DNA from: Antarcticimicrobium sediminis
Lineage (GTDB): Bacteria; Pseudomonadota; Alphaproteobacteria; Rhodobacterales; Rhodobacteraceae
Assembly: GCF_004348975.1 (NCBI RefSeq)
Contig: NZ_SMFP01000001.1
Location: forward strand, 504,701 to 568,700
Direction: 5' to 3'
DNA length: 64,000 nt
In this document: piece by piece, positions 15,117-24,391 of the stretch
Layout: every line of letters starts with the position of its first letter
Numbering within the stretch: position 1 is the first letter of the stretch
The notes under the pieces: model-generated
What the model was told of the DNA's origin: nothing
What the model saw: the letters and a program-made list of their open reading frames with translations, nothing else
Databases searched by the model: none
Program-made: the position numbers and the translations under genes

Positions 15117-15713
15117 GTGACGACGCCCCCGCCCCCTCCTCAGGTCTCGACGCCGACGACTCAGGTCTCGCCGCAGACAACATGGATGCTGGCGGTGCGC
15201 GACAGCCGGGACCGGGCTGCCTTTGCGGCGCTGTTCGACCATTTCGCGCCGCGCCTGAAGGGATTCATCATGCGCTCCGGCACCGGGTCTGGACAGGCCG
15301 AGGAAATCGTTCAAGAGGTCATGCTGACGGTCTGGCGCAAGGCCGCGCAGTTTGACCCGACGCGGGCGCAGGTCTCGTCATGGGTTTACCAGATCGCGCG
15401 CAATCGCCAGATCGACGTGATCCGCAAGGAAAACCGGCCAATGCCCGAAGAGCTGGCCGAAGACTTGGCCGGGGCCTCCGGAGCCGAGCCGGATGCAAGC
15501 CAGATCCTCGCCGTCGAACAGGAATCCAGCCAGTTGAAACAAGCGCTTTCCCGGCTGAAACCCGACCAGCGCGAGATCATAGAACGCGCCTATCTGGGCG
15601 AGTTGAGCCATCAAGAGATCAGCACCCAGACCGGGCTGCCGCTTGGCACGATAAAATCGCGGATCCGACTGGGGTTGGACCGGCTGCGCCACGAGTTGAA
15701 GGAACTACGCTAA
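15117..15713 (+). CDS. rpoE: ECF sigma factor RpoE (singlet-oxygen response)
   Basis: Group IV sigma factor of about 198 residues. Region 2 (about 35-105) includes FDHFAPRLKGFIMRSG and SSWVYQIARNRQIDVIRK; region 4 (about 140-195) includes LGTIKSRIRLGLDRLRHEL. It closely follows Rhodobacter RpoE, which activates genes against singlet oxygen when released from ChrR. I chose GTG 15117 because AAAGGA lies 11 nt upstream and the promoter predicts transcription from about 15028. A longer frame from ATG 15027 adds a PSVTG-repeat segment. The stop touches the chrR ATG. Confidence 0.9.
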   Translation: MTTPPPPPQVSTPTTQVSPQTTWMLAVRDSRDRAAFAALFDHFAPRLKGFIMRSGTGSGQAEEIVQEVMLTVWRKAAQFDPTRAQVSSWVYQIARNRQIDVIRKENRPMPEELAEDLAGASGAEPDASQILAVEQESSQLKQALSRLKPDQREIIERAYLGELSHQEISTQTGLPLGTIKSRIRLGLDRLRHELKELR

Positions 15714-16349
15714 ATGACCGCGATCACCCATCATACCCCTGACGCCCTGTTGGCCGCCTATGCCGCAGGCAGCCTGCCACAGGCTTATGCGCTGGTCGTG
15801 GCGGCCCATATCTCGCTCTGTCTGGACTGCCGCGCCGGGTATGAGGCGCATCTCTCCGGCGGCGGCGCGGTTCTGGAAACCGTCAAACCCGAAGCTATTT
15901 CCGAGGGCCTGAAATCCAATGTGCTCGACCTGCTCGACGCCCCCGTCGCACCTGAACCGATCTACCGGCGCACCGGCGTCTACCCCGGCCCGGTGATAGC
16001 GGCGCTGAAGGGCAATCCGCCAAAGTGGAAATCGCTGGGGCTGGGCGTGCGTCAAAGCATCCTGTCCGCGGATCAAAACGGCTCGGCGCGGCTGCTCTAT
16101 ATTCCGCCCGGTCAGACGGTGCCCGATCACAGCCACAACGGGCTGGAGCTGACCCTCGTTCTGCAAGGCAGTTTCAGCGACACCACCGGACGGTTCGGAA
16201 TCGGTGATCTCGAGATCGGCGATCAGGATCTGGAACATGCCCCGGCCGCCGATCCGGGCGCGCCTTGCATCTGCCTTGCCGCAACCGACGCGCCGCTGCG
16301 ATTCTCGTCGCTGGTGCCGCGTCTGCTGCAACCGCTGTTTCGCATCTAA
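15714..16349 (+). CDS. chrR: Anti-sigma factor ChrR
   Basis: Zinc-binding anti-sigma factor of 211 residues that holds RpoE inactive and releases it on singlet-oxygen stress. The N-terminal domain has H6/H7, H32, C36 and C39, matching the ZAS zinc ligands. The C-terminal cupin domain has H139, H141, E145 and H175, each two positions below the Rhodobacter sphaeroides ChrR numbering. C185 and C187 are also present in the cupin. Directly after rpoE without spacing, so the pair is co-transcribed and autoregulated. Confidence 0.93.
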   Translation: MTAITHHTPDALLAAYAAGSLPQAYALVVAAHISLCLDCRAGYEAHLSGGGAVLETVKPEAISEGLKSNVLDLLDAPVAPEPIYRRTGVYPGPVIAALKGNPPKWKSLGLGVRQSILSADQNGSARLLYIPPGQTVPDHSHNGLELTLVLQGSFSDTTGRFGIGDLEIGDQDLEHAPAADPGAPCICLAATDAPLRFSSLVPRLLQPLFRI

Positions 16350-16511
16350 AACCGGACCGTACAAAACGCGTCCCAAACTCCCCGATCCGGCGTTTCACGG
16401 CCTTGGGTCGGCCCCCGAACCTGTACAAAACGCCCCCGATTCCCCCCAATTTCCGCGCCGCCGTGCCGCCGCATCTGGACAAGCGCGCCGCGCCGCTGGC
16501 TAATACCGCCC

Positions 16512-17678
16512 ATGGATTTGCACAGCACCTATCCCGGCGTTCTTGATCTGAAGCGGCGCGCAAGGCAGCGCGTTCCGAAATTCGTTTGGGAGTATCTCGA
16601 CAGCGGCACGGGGCAAGAGGCAACCAAGAACCGAAACCGTATCGCGTTGGATTCCCTTGGTTTCATGCCCTCCATCCTGCACGGACCACAGGTGCCCGAT
16701 CTGTCCACCCGGTTTCTCGGCCAAGATCTCCCGCTGCCCTTTGGCATCGCCCCGGTCGGCATGTCGGGGCTGATCTGGCCCGATGCCGAGGGCCACCTCG
16801 CCCGCACCGCCGCAGCGGCGCAGATTCCCTATACCCTCTCCACCGTCGCCAGCCAAAGCCCCGAAGATCTGGCACAACATCTAGGGGAAAACGCGTGGTT
16901 CCAACTGTATCCACCAAAGGACGAGGGGATTCGCACCGACATGCTCGCCCGCGCCCGCGCCGCTGGCTTCACCTCTCTGGTGCTCACCGTCGATGTTCCC
17001 GTCGCCTCGCGCCGCGAACGCCAGACCCGCTCCGGCCTGACCCAACCGCCCAAACTCACCCCCCGCCTTCTGGCGCAGGTGGCAACGCGCCCGACATGGG
17101 CCTTGGGCATGGCGCGGCGCGGTATGCCGCATATGCGCACGCTGGACAAATACGCACAAAACAAGGGCGACGCGCTCTCCTCCACCGCCCACATCGGCTA
17201 TCTGCTGCGCACCTCGCCGGACATGAGCTATGTGCAATGGCTGCGCGACCACTGGCCCGGGCCGTTGCTGATCAAGGGCGTACTGCGCGCCGAGGACGCC
17301 GAACCGCTGCAACGGATCGGGGTGGATGCGCTCTGGATCTCCAATCATGCGGGCCGCCAGTTCGACGGCGCCCCCGCCGCGATCGAGGTGCTGGCCGACA
17401 TCCGCGCCGCCACGACCCTGCCGCTGATTTTCGACAGCGGCATCGAAGGCGGGCTCGACATCCTGCGGGCGCTGGCGCTGGGGGCCGATTTCGTGATGCT
17501 GGCGCGTGCCTTTCACTATGCGCTGGCCGCGCTGGGGCCTGCGGGCCCGACGCATCTGATCGACATCCTGACCCGCGATCTGGTTGCCAATATGGGCCAG
17601 ATGGGCCTGCAAACCCTGCGCGATCTGCCCAAACCCTTCGCATTGACGCCCACATCCGCACGAGAACCGAACCGATAG
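16512..17678 (+). CDS. FMN-dependent alpha-hydroxy-acid oxidase (LldD-like)
   Basis: TIM-barrel flavoprotein of 388 residues in the L-lactate dehydrogenase/glycolate oxidase family, which oxidises L-2-hydroxy acids. The catalytic His is H279 in SNHAGRQFD; DVPVASRRER, the FMN-phosphate-binding DSGIEGGLDILRALALGA and the N-terminal YLDSGTG are all present. The exact substrate (L-lactate or another hydroxy acid) cannot be settled from motifs. It stands alone, with pyruvate carboxylase downstream, which would fit lactate entering as pyruvate. Two direct copies of GTACAAAACGC (16359 and 16423) lie upstream. Confidence 0.85.
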   Translation: MDLHSTYPGVLDLKRRARQRVPKFVWEYLDSGTGQEATKNRNRIALDSLGFMPSILHGPQVPDLSTRFLGQDLPLPFGIAPVGMSGLIWPDAEGHLARTAAAAQIPYTLSTVASQSPEDLAQHLGENAWFQLYPPKDEGIRTDMLARARAAGFTSLVLTVDVPVASRRERQTRSGLTQPPKLTPRLLAQVATRPTWALGMARRGMPHMRTLDKYAQNKGDALSSTAHIGYLLRTSPDMSYVQWLRDHWPGPLLIKGVLRAEDAEPLQRIGVDALWISNHAGRQFDGAPAAIEVLADIRAATTLPLIFDSGIEGGLDILRALALGADFVMLARAFHYALAALGPAGPTHLIDILTRDLVANMGQMGLQTLRDLPKPFALTPTSAREPNR

Positions 17679-17771
17679 CGCAACCATTCTGGCAACACGC
17701 GCAGAACCCCTATACGCCTTGCTCAAATCGCCGCGACCGCGGTGCCATGCAAAGCCGAACCTGAGGTGCCC

Positions 17772-20700
17772 ATGTCCGACTTCCGCAAGATCCTGATTGC
17801 CAACCGGGGCGAGATCGCCATCCGCGTGATGCGTGCCGCCAACGAGATGGGAAAGAAGACCGTCGCGGTCTATGCGGAAGAGGACAAGTTGAGCCTGCAC
17901 CGCTTCAAGGCGGACGAGGCCTATAAGATCGGCGAAGGGATGGGGCCGGTGGCGGCCTATCTGTCGATCGAAGAGATCATCCGGGTGGCGCGCGAATGCG
18001 GCGCGGATGCGATCCATCCCGGCTATGGGCTTTTGTCCGAGAACCCCGATTTCGTCGATGCCTGCAGCAAGGCCGGAATCGCCTTTATCGGCCCCCGCGC
18101 CGAGACGATGCGCGCCCTTGGCGACAAGGCCAGCGCGCGCAAGGTGGCCATCGCCGCCGGCGTGCCGGTGATCCCGGCGACCGAGGTGCTGGGCGACGAC
18201 ATGGAGGCGATCCGCCGCGAGGCCGATGCGGTCGGCTATCCGCTGATGCTCAAGGCCTCCTGGGGGGGCGGTGGCCGTGGCATGCGGCCCATTCTCAACG
18301 CGCAGGAACTGCCCGAAAAGGTGATGGAGGGCCGACGCGAGGCCGAGGCCGCCTTTGGCAACGGCGAGGGCTATCTGGAAAAGATGATCCTGCGCGCCCG
18401 CCATGTGGAGGTCCAGATCCTTGGCGACCGGCAGGGCGAGATCTATCACCTGTTCGAGCGCGACTGCTCGGTGCAGCGGCGCAATCAAAAGGTGGTGGAG
18501 CGCGCCCCGGCCCCCTATCTCACCGACGCGCAGCGGGCCGAGGTCTGCGATCTGGGCTACAGGATCTGCAAACACGTCAATTACGAATGTGCCGGCACCG
18601 TCGAATTCCTGATGGATATGGAGACGGAGCAGTTCTTTTTCATCGAGGTCAACCCGCGGGTACAGGTCGAACATACCGTCACCGAAGAGGTGACCGGCAT
18701 CGACATCGTGCGCGCCCAGATCCTGATCACCGAGGGCAAGAGCATCGCCGAGGCCACCGGCAAGGCGTCGCAGGGTGAAATCCGGCTGAACGGCCACGCG
18801 CTGCAGACCCGGATCACCACCGAGGATCCGCAGAACAACTTCATCCCCGATTACGGCCGTCTTACCGCCTATCGCAGCGCCACCGGCATGGGCATTCGCC
18901 TTGATGGCGGCACGGCTTACGCGGGCGGCGTGATCACCCGCTATTACGACAGCCTTCTGACCAAGGTGACCGCTTGGGCGCCGACACCAGAAATGGCGAT
19001 CGCCCGCATGGACCGCGCACTGCGCGAGTTTCGCATTCGTGGCGTCAGCACCAATATCGCCTTTGTCGAGAACCTGTTGAAGCACCCGACCTTCCTGAAC
19101 AACACCTATACCACCAAGTTCATCGACGAGACGCCAGAACTGTTCCAGTTTGCCAAGCGGCAGGACCGGGGCACCAAGGTTCTGACCTATATCGCCGATA
19201 TCACCGTGAACGGGCACCCCGAGACCAAGGACCGGCCGCGCCCGCGCAGCGACATCAAGATCCCCAAACCGCCGGTCCAACGGGGCGAGCCGCAAATGGG
19301 CACCCGCAACCTGCTGGAACAGAAGGGGCCGCAAGCAGTGGCCGACTGGATGCGGGCGCAACAGCAGCTGTTGATCACCGACACCACCATGCGCGACGGG
19401 CACCAGTCGCTTTTGGCAACGCGGATGCGCTCGATCGACATGATCCGGGTCGCCCCCACCTATGCCGCCAATCTGCCGCAACTGTTCTCGGTCGAGTGCT
19501 GGGGCGGGGCCACCTTCGACGTGGCCTACCGGTTCTTGCAGGAATGCCCATGGCAACGGCTGCGCGATCTGCGCGAGGCGATGCCGAACCTGATGACGCA
19601 GATGCTGCTGCGGGGCAGCAACGGGGTGGGATACACCAATTATCCCGACAACGTGGTGCAGGCCTTTGTCAAAGAGGCGGCAAAGAACATCGACGTGTTC
19701 CGCGTGTTCGACAGCCTCAACTGGGTCGAGAACATGCGCGTGGCGATGGACGCGGTGATCGCCGAGAACAAGATCTGCGAAGGCACGATCTGTTATACCG
19801 GCGACATCCTTGATCCGGACCGGGCCAAATACGACCTGAAGTATTATGTCGGCATGGCGCAGGAGCTGGAGGCCGCCGGCGCCCATGTGCTAGGGCTGAA
19901 GGACATGGCCGGGGTGCTGAAACCCGCCGCCGCCAGCGTTCTGGTCAAGGCGCTGAAACAAGAGGTCGGGCTGCCGATCCATTTCCACACCCACGACACC
20001 GCCGGTGGTGCCATTGCCTCGATCATGGCAGCGGCCCAGGCCGGGGTCGACGCGGTCGATTGCGCCATGGACAGCTTTTCGGGCAACACCAGTCAGGCGA
20101 CGCTGGGATCGGTGGTCGAGGCGATGCGCCATACCGACCGGGAGACCGGGCTGAATATCGCCGCGATCCGCGAGATCAGCGACTATTTCGAGGCGGTGCG
20201 CGCGCAATACGCCGCCTTTGAAAGCGGGCTGCAAGCCCCCGCCTCCGAGGTGTATCTGCATGAGATGCCGGGCGGGCAGTTCACCAACCTCAAGGCGCAG
20301 GCGCGCAGTCTCGGGCTGGAAGATCGCTGGCACGAGGTGGCGCAGACCTATGCCGATGTGAACCAGATGTTCGGCGATATCGTCAAGGTGACGCCCAGCT
20401 CCAAGGTGGTGGGCGACATGGCGCTGATGATGGTCAGTCAAGGGCTGAGCCGCGCGCAGGTCGAGGCCCCCGACACCGATGTTGCCTTTCCCGATAGCGT
20501 CGTCGACATGATGCGCGGCAATCTGGGCCAGCCGCCGAACGGCTTTCCCGAGGGCATCTTGAAAAAGGTGCTGAAGGACGAGGCCCCGGTGACCACGCGG
20601 CCGGGCCAGCATCTGGCCCCCGTCGACATGGACAAGGCGCGCGGCGCGCTCAACGCCGAGCTGGACGGCAAGGTGACCGATGACGAGGATCTGATGGGAT

Positions 20701-21215
20701 ATCTGATGTATCCCAAGGTCTATCTCGATTACATGGGCCGGCACCGTCTGTATGGCCCGGTGCGCACGCTACCGACCCGGACCTTTTTCTATGGCATGGA
20801 GCCGGGCGAGGAAATCTCGGCCGAGATCGACCCCGGCAAGACGCTGGAAATCCGCTGTCAGGCTGTGGGAGAGACCGATGACCTCGGCGAGGTCAAAGTG
20901 TTCTTTGAACTCAACGGCCAGCCCCGCACTGTGCGGGTGCCGAACCGGATGGTAACATCGACCACCGTGCAGCGTCTCAAGGCCGAGGTCGGCAATCCCG
21001 ATCACCTCGGCGCGCCGATGCCCGGCGTGGTGGCCACCGTCGCGGCGCAAGTGGGCTGTCAGGTGAAAGAGGGCGACCTGCTGCTGACCATCGAGGCGAT
21101 GAAGATGGAAACCGGCATCCACGCCGAGCGCGACGCCACCATCAAGGCGGTGCATGTCCAGCCCGGGACCCAGATCGACGCCAAGGACCTGTTGGTGGAA
21201 TTCGAAGCCAAGTAA
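17772..21215 (+). CDS. pyc: Pyruvate carboxylase
   Basis: Single-chain biotin enzyme of 1147 residues that makes oxaloacetate from pyruvate, bicarbonate and ATP. Domains in order: biotin carboxylase (about 1-450, with KASWGGGGRGM and FIEVNPRVQVEHTVTEE), carboxyltransferase (about 530-800, with DTTMRDGHQSLLATR and the metal ligands in HTHDTAGG), PYC/OADA linker, and a biotinyl domain with the biotinylated K1111 in EAMKMET. ATG 17772 (MSDFRKILIANRGE) with GAGG before it is preferred over the in-frame ATG ten codons upstream. Full length, anaplerotic. Confidence 0.97.
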   Translation: MSDFRKILIANRGEIAIRVMRAANEMGKKTVAVYAEEDKLSLHRFKADEAYKIGEGMGPVAAYLSIEEIIRVARECGADAIHPGYGLLSENPDFVDACSKAGIAFIGPRAETMRALGDKASARKVAIAAGVPVIPATEVLGDDMEAIRREADAVGYPLMLKASWGGGGRGMRPILNAQELPEKVMEGRREAEAAFGNGEGYLEKMILRARHVEVQILGDRQGEIYHLFERDCSVQRRNQKVVERAPAPYLTDAQRAEVCDLGYRICKHVNYECAGTVEFLMDMETEQFFFIEVNPRVQVEHTVTEEVTGIDIVRAQILITEGKSIAEATGKASQGEIRLNGHALQTRITTEDPQNNFIPDYGRLTAYRSATGMGIRLDGGTAYAGGVITRYYDSLLTKVTAWAPTPEMAIARMDRALREFRIRGVSTNIAFVENLLKHPTFLNNTYTTKFIDETPELFQFAKRQDRGTKVLTYIADITVNGHPETKDRPRPRSDIKIPKPPVQRGEPQMGTRNLLEQKGPQAVADWMRAQQQLLITDTTMRDGHQSLLATRMRSIDMIRVAPTYAANLPQLFSVECWGGATFDVAYRFLQECPWQRLRDLREAMPNLMTQMLLRGSNGVGYTNYPDNVVQAFVKEAAKNIDVFRVFDSLNWVENMRVAMDAVIAENKICEGTICYTGDILDPDRAKYDLKYYVGMAQELEAAGAHVLGLKDMAGVLKPAAASVLVKALKQEVGLPIHFHTHDTAGGAIASIMAAAQAGVDAVDCAMDSFSGNTSQATLGSVVEAMRHTDRETGLNIAAIREISDYFEAVRAQYAAFESGLQAPASEVYLHEMPGGQFTNLKAQARSLGLEDRWHEVAQTYADVNQMFGDIVKVTPSSKVVGDMALMMVSQGLSRAQVEAPDTDVAFPDSVVDMMRGNLGQPPNGFPEGILKKVLKDEAPVTTRPGQHLAPVDMDKARGALNAELDGKVTDDEDLMGYLMYPKVYLDYMGRHRLYGPVRTLPTRTFFYGMEPGEEISAEIDPGKTLEIRCQAVGETDDLGEVKVFFELNGQPRTVRVPNRMVTSTTVQRLKAEVGNPDHLGAPMPGVVATVAAQVGCQVKEGDLLLTIEAMKMETGIHAERDATIKAVHVQPGTQIDAKDLLVEFEAK

Positions 21216-21227
21216 GCACAGCCACGA

Positions 21228-21253
21228 CCGGCGGGCCCGTTTGGGCCTGCCGG
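21228..21253 (+). terminator. Hairpin after pyc
   Basis: CCGGCGGGCCC (21228-21238) pairs with GGGCCTGCCGG (21243-21253), including one G-U pair. No T tract follows, so this may be a weak terminator or an mRNA 3'-end structure. Confidence 0.4.
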
Positions 21254-21557
21254 CGTCGGGCGATGGGTTTGGCGGCCTCAGCGATGGCCGCCCCCGGCCT
21301 GACTGCGCCCAGCGGCGGAGGCCACCGTCAGGGCAGCCCCGTTGCACAGCAAGGCAGGCCCTGCCCGCGGCTGCGGCCTGATGGGGCAGACCTTCTCATC
21401 CGTTTCAGGCCGAATTCCCCTTGCGACAAAGCCCTTGCGTCTCCCGCACCTGCGCCACAGCGGTGTCGCTCCTCGCCTTGGGCCTTTTTTTGACGTCTCT
21501 GTGATTTTCCCCTTGCGGCGGGCCGAGGATATTTATATCTCCGCCTCACTCAATGAC
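21254..21557. other. Intergenic region upstream of the tRNA-Gly genes
   Basis: About 300 bp without a gene. Near its end TTGCGG (21513-21518) and an AT-rich stretch around TATATC/TATCTC (21534-21541) could be the promoter of the tRNA genes. A T7 run at 21485-21491 has no clear stem before it. Nothing else recognisable. Confidence 0.4.
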
Positions 21558-21632
21558 GCGGGCGTAGCTCAGGGGTAGAGCATAACCTTGCCAAGGTTAG
21601 GGTCGAGAGTTCGAATCTCTTCGCCCGCTCCA
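21558..21632 (+). tRNA. tRNA-Gly(GCC), copy 1
   Basis: Acceptor GCGGGCG (21558-21564) pairs with CGCCCGC (21622-21628). The T arm has GTTCGAATC, the anticodon GCC is at 21590-21592 in loop TTGCCAA, and the CCA is genomically encoded (21630-21632). Anticodon-stem pair 27-43 is T-A. Confidence 0.96.
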
Positions 21633-21654
21633 TTGAGAATAGAAGACCCAGGAC

Positions 21655-21729
21655 GCGGGCGTAGCTCAGGGGTAGAGCACAACCTTGCCAAGGTTGGGGT
21701 CGAGAGTTCGAATCTCTTCGCCCGCTCCA
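21655..21729 (+). tRNA. tRNA-Gly(GCC), copy 2
   Basis: Second tandem copy 22 bp after the first, anticodon GCC at 21687-21689, encoded CCA at 21727-21729. It differs from copy 1 at two paired positions of the anticodon stem (C-G in place of T-A). A T6 run (21731-21736) follows and may help end transcription. Confidence 0.96.
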
Positions 21730-21886
21730 ATTTTTTCGTTGATATCAGATATAGCCGCCAGGCACCCCCCGGGGTGCCGCGGCGCTATGCTTTGGCGCCC
21801 GGTCTTGCCTGGAGCGACAAACATGGCGAGGCAAGGGGCAGCATGGTGCGTGCGCCCAGCCCTCCCGCCTCCCTCTGCGCCGGGGC

Positions 21887-23245
21887 CTAGCGGTCGACCC
21901 GCTCCAGCCCTTGCCGCCAGAATCGTCCCATCAACAGCACACCAGCCACCCCCAGCCCGGCCGCAAGGCCCAGCCAGATCCCCACGCCGCCCAGCCCGGC
22001 GGGAAATCCCAGCACATAAGAGGCCGGGATCCCCACGCCCCAATAGGCCAACGTCGCCATCACCATCGGCACGCCGGTATCTTGCACCCCGCGCAGCAGG
22101 CCAAGCGCGATCACCTGCGCCCCATCGACAAGCTGGAACAGCGCCGCCGCCGCCAGCAGGCCGGTGCCGATCCGCAGGATCTGGGGCCATTCGGGATCCG
22201 CAGGGTCCATAAACAGCGACATCAGCGGCCCGGGCAAAAGCAGGAACAGCGCAATGGTCAGCGCCGAGGCGACCAGCGACATGACGGTCACCACCGCCGC
22301 CCCGCGCGCCATATGTGCCCGGTCGCGGCGGCCATAGGCATTGCCGGCCCGCACGGTCGCGGCATTGCTCAACCCCAGATGCACCATGAAGGTCGCCGAG
22401 GCCAATTGCAGCGCGATGCCATGCGCGGCCAGTGGTGCAGTGCCCAACCACCCCATCATAAGCGCCGAGGCCGAAAACAGGCTGACCTCGGTCAGGCTGG
22501 TGATGCCGATCGGCACGCCCAGCCGGAACACCCGAAAAAACATCTCCCAGTCGGGCCGCCAGAGACGGCGGAACAGCTCCTGCTCGGGCAAGGCGCGCAG
22601 CACATAGACCACCACCGCCACAAGCGAGACCATTTGCGTGAGAACCGAGGCAACCGCAGCGCCCCGGATGCCCATCTCGGGCAGGCCCCAATTGCCAAAG
22701 ATCAGCCCATAGTTGGCCACGGCGTTCGCCAGCGCGGCCAGCACCGTGACCCACAGCACAACCTGGGTCCGCTCCAGCGCCGCGAGATAGGATTTCAACA
22801 CCATCACCAGCAACGCGGGAACCAACCCCCAGCAGGCCACCCGTAGATAGCGCGCGGCATCTGCGGACACCGCTTCGCCCTGCCCCAGTCGCAACAGGAT
22901 CGGTTCGGACCACCACAACAGCGGCAAAATCGCCACCGCGTAGAGCACCGACAACCACAGCCCCATGCGGGTGGCACGGCGCGCGCTGGTCTCGTCACCA
23001 GCCGAATTGGCTGTCGCCACCAACGGCATCACCGCAAAGCCAAAACCGGCCCCCGTCAGGAACAACGTGAAGAAATAGCTGCCCGCCAGCGTCACCGCCG
23101 CCAGCGCCTCGACCCCGTACCAGCCCAGCATCATGCTGTCGGTCAGGCCGATGGCGAATTGCGCCAGATGGCCGCCCACCAGCGGAAACCCCAGCAGGGC
23201 CACGGCGCGGATGTGGCCGCCATATGTCATTTGAACACGTGTCAT
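21887..23245 (-). CDS. MATE family efflux transporter (NorM-like)
   Basis: Membrane protein of about 452 residues with twelve predicted helices in two homologous halves, typical of MATE cation-coupled drug or metabolite exporters. The N-terminus GFPLVGGHLAQFAIGLTDSMMLGWYGVEALAAV is the family opening and ALGLLRGVQDTGVPM lies in the second half. I use ATG 23245 because family members start close to this point; a TTG at 23281 would add twelve residues. The substrate is not predictable. A GC hairpin (21761-21778) lies past its 3' end. Confidence 0.88.
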   Translation of the reverse strand: MTRVQMTYGGHIRAVALLGFPLVGGHLAQFAIGLTDSMMLGWYGVEALAAVTLAGSYFFTLFLTGAGFGFAVMPLVATANSAGDETSARRATRMGLWLSVLYAVAILPLLWWSEPILLRLGQGEAVSADAARYLRVACWGLVPALLVMVLKSYLAALERTQVVLWVTVLAALANAVANYGLIFGNWGLPEMGIRGAAVASVLTQMVSLVAVVVYVLRALPEQELFRRLWRPDWEMFFRVFRLGVPIGITSLTEVSLFSASALMMGWLGTAPLAAHGIALQLASATFMVHLGLSNAATVRAGNAYGRRDRAHMARGAAVVTVMSLVASALTIALFLLLPGPLMSLFMDPADPEWPQILRIGTGLLAAAALFQLVDGAQVIALGLLRGVQDTGVPMVMATLAYWGVGIPASYVLGFPAGLGGVGIWLGLAAGLGVAGVLLMGRFWRQGLERVDR

Positions 23246-23374
23246 CACTGCATGCTTAGGGGCCGGGGGGTGAGCGGACAAGGCTCATTGCACCGGTGGC
23301 GGGCGCCCCTCGCATCGGCAGTCCACAAGACCTGCGTTAGGCGCGGACCTCAACCGGCCCGCCCCCCCCACCTG

Positions 23375-24367
23375 TCAGCGCGCGACGCGGGTGTCGGGAT
23401 GCAGCGCGGTGCCAAGGATATGCGACGCGCTATGGACCACATGTTGCGCCTGTCCCACGATCATCGGGTCCGGCGCCCCCACCACGGCATGATCCTTGCC
23501 CGGATACTCCAACGAGGCGAGGAAGTGGCGCATGCAGTTCAATCGCGCGCGCTTCTTGTCGTTCGACTTGACGATGGTCCAAGGCGCGTCGGCGGTGTCG
23601 GTGTAAAAGAACATCGCCTCTTTCGCCTCGGTGTAATCCTCCCATTTATCAAGGCTGGCCTTGTCGATCGGCGACAGCTTCCACTGTTTCAACGGATCGG
23701 TTTCGCGGGCGGTAAAGCGGCGTTGCTGCTCGGGCCGGGTGACCGAAAACCAGTATTTGTACAGATGGATACCAGAGCGGGCCAACATGCGTTCCAGCTC
23801 CGGGGTCTGGCGCATGAATTCCAGATATTCGTTCGGCGTACAAAATCCCATCACCCGCTCGACACCGGCGCGATTGTACCAGGAGCGGTCATAGAACACC
23901 ATTTCACCGCTGGTCGGAAGCTCCTGAATATAGCGCTGAAAGAACCACTGGCCCTTCTCTTCCCACGTCGGTTTGTTCAGCGCCACAACGCGGGCCGAAC
24001 GCGGGTTCAGATGCTCGGTGAAGCGCTTGATGGTACCGCCCTTGCCCGCTGCATCCCGGCCCTCGAACAGCAGCACGAATTTCTCGCCGGTCTCCTGCGC
24101 CCAGATCTGAACCTTGAGCAGTTCGGCCTGCAACTGCGCCTTTTCCGCCTCATAGGCGCGCCGCCCCATCCGTTTCCGATAGGGATAGCGCCCGGTCTCG
24201 AAGGCGTGGCGCACCTCGTCGCGGCTGGGTCGCTTGGACCCGGAGGACACAGCATCGGGTGAATCCGCGTGCTGTTGCGCTGCGATCTCTTTCGCACTCA
24301 CCGCCTCGGGGGCGGTCGTGGTGTCCGGCTCGGACGGGGAAGGAACGGGGATCGGGGTTGCGGGCAC
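23375..24367 (-). CDS. ppk2: Polyphosphate kinase 2
   Basis: PPK2-family kinase of 330 residues that transfers phosphate between polyphosphate and nucleotides. Walker A GRDAAGKGG (103-111) and Walker B YDRSWYNRAG (159-168) are intact, as are NPRSARVVALNKPTWEE and the lid region around KQWKLSPID. A Ser/Pro/Thr-rich tail of about 45 residues precedes the conserved part. It has one PPK2 domain of the class I type, which usually favours making GTP or ATP from polyphosphate. The start is GTG at 24367 with AGGAGAG 6 nt before. A CtrA-type site lies just upstream. Confidence 0.93.
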   Translation of the reverse strand: MPATPIPVPSPSEPDTTTAPEAVSAKEIAAQQHADSPDAVSSGSKRPSRDEVRHAFETGRYPYRKRMGRRAYEAEKAQLQAELLKVQIWAQETGEKFVLLFEGRDAAGKGGTIKRFTEHLNPRSARVVALNKPTWEEKGQWFFQRYIQELPTSGEMVFYDRSWYNRAGVERVMGFCTPNEYLEFMRQTPELERMLARSGIHLYKYWFSVTRPEQQRRFTARETDPLKQWKLSPIDKASLDKWEDYTEAKEAMFFYTDTADAPWTIVKSNDKKRARLNCMRHFLASLEYPGKDHAVVGAPDPMIVGQAQHVVHSASHILGTALHPDTRVAR

Positions 24368-24391
24368 GGGCAGCTCTCCTGTTAATCTCGG

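Noticed and set aside
16881-19886. A 1001-residue open frame antisense to pyc and its flank
   Set aside because: It is the shadow frame of the strongly biased pyc coding sequence: His/Gly/Asp-rich composition, no domain and no ribosome site.
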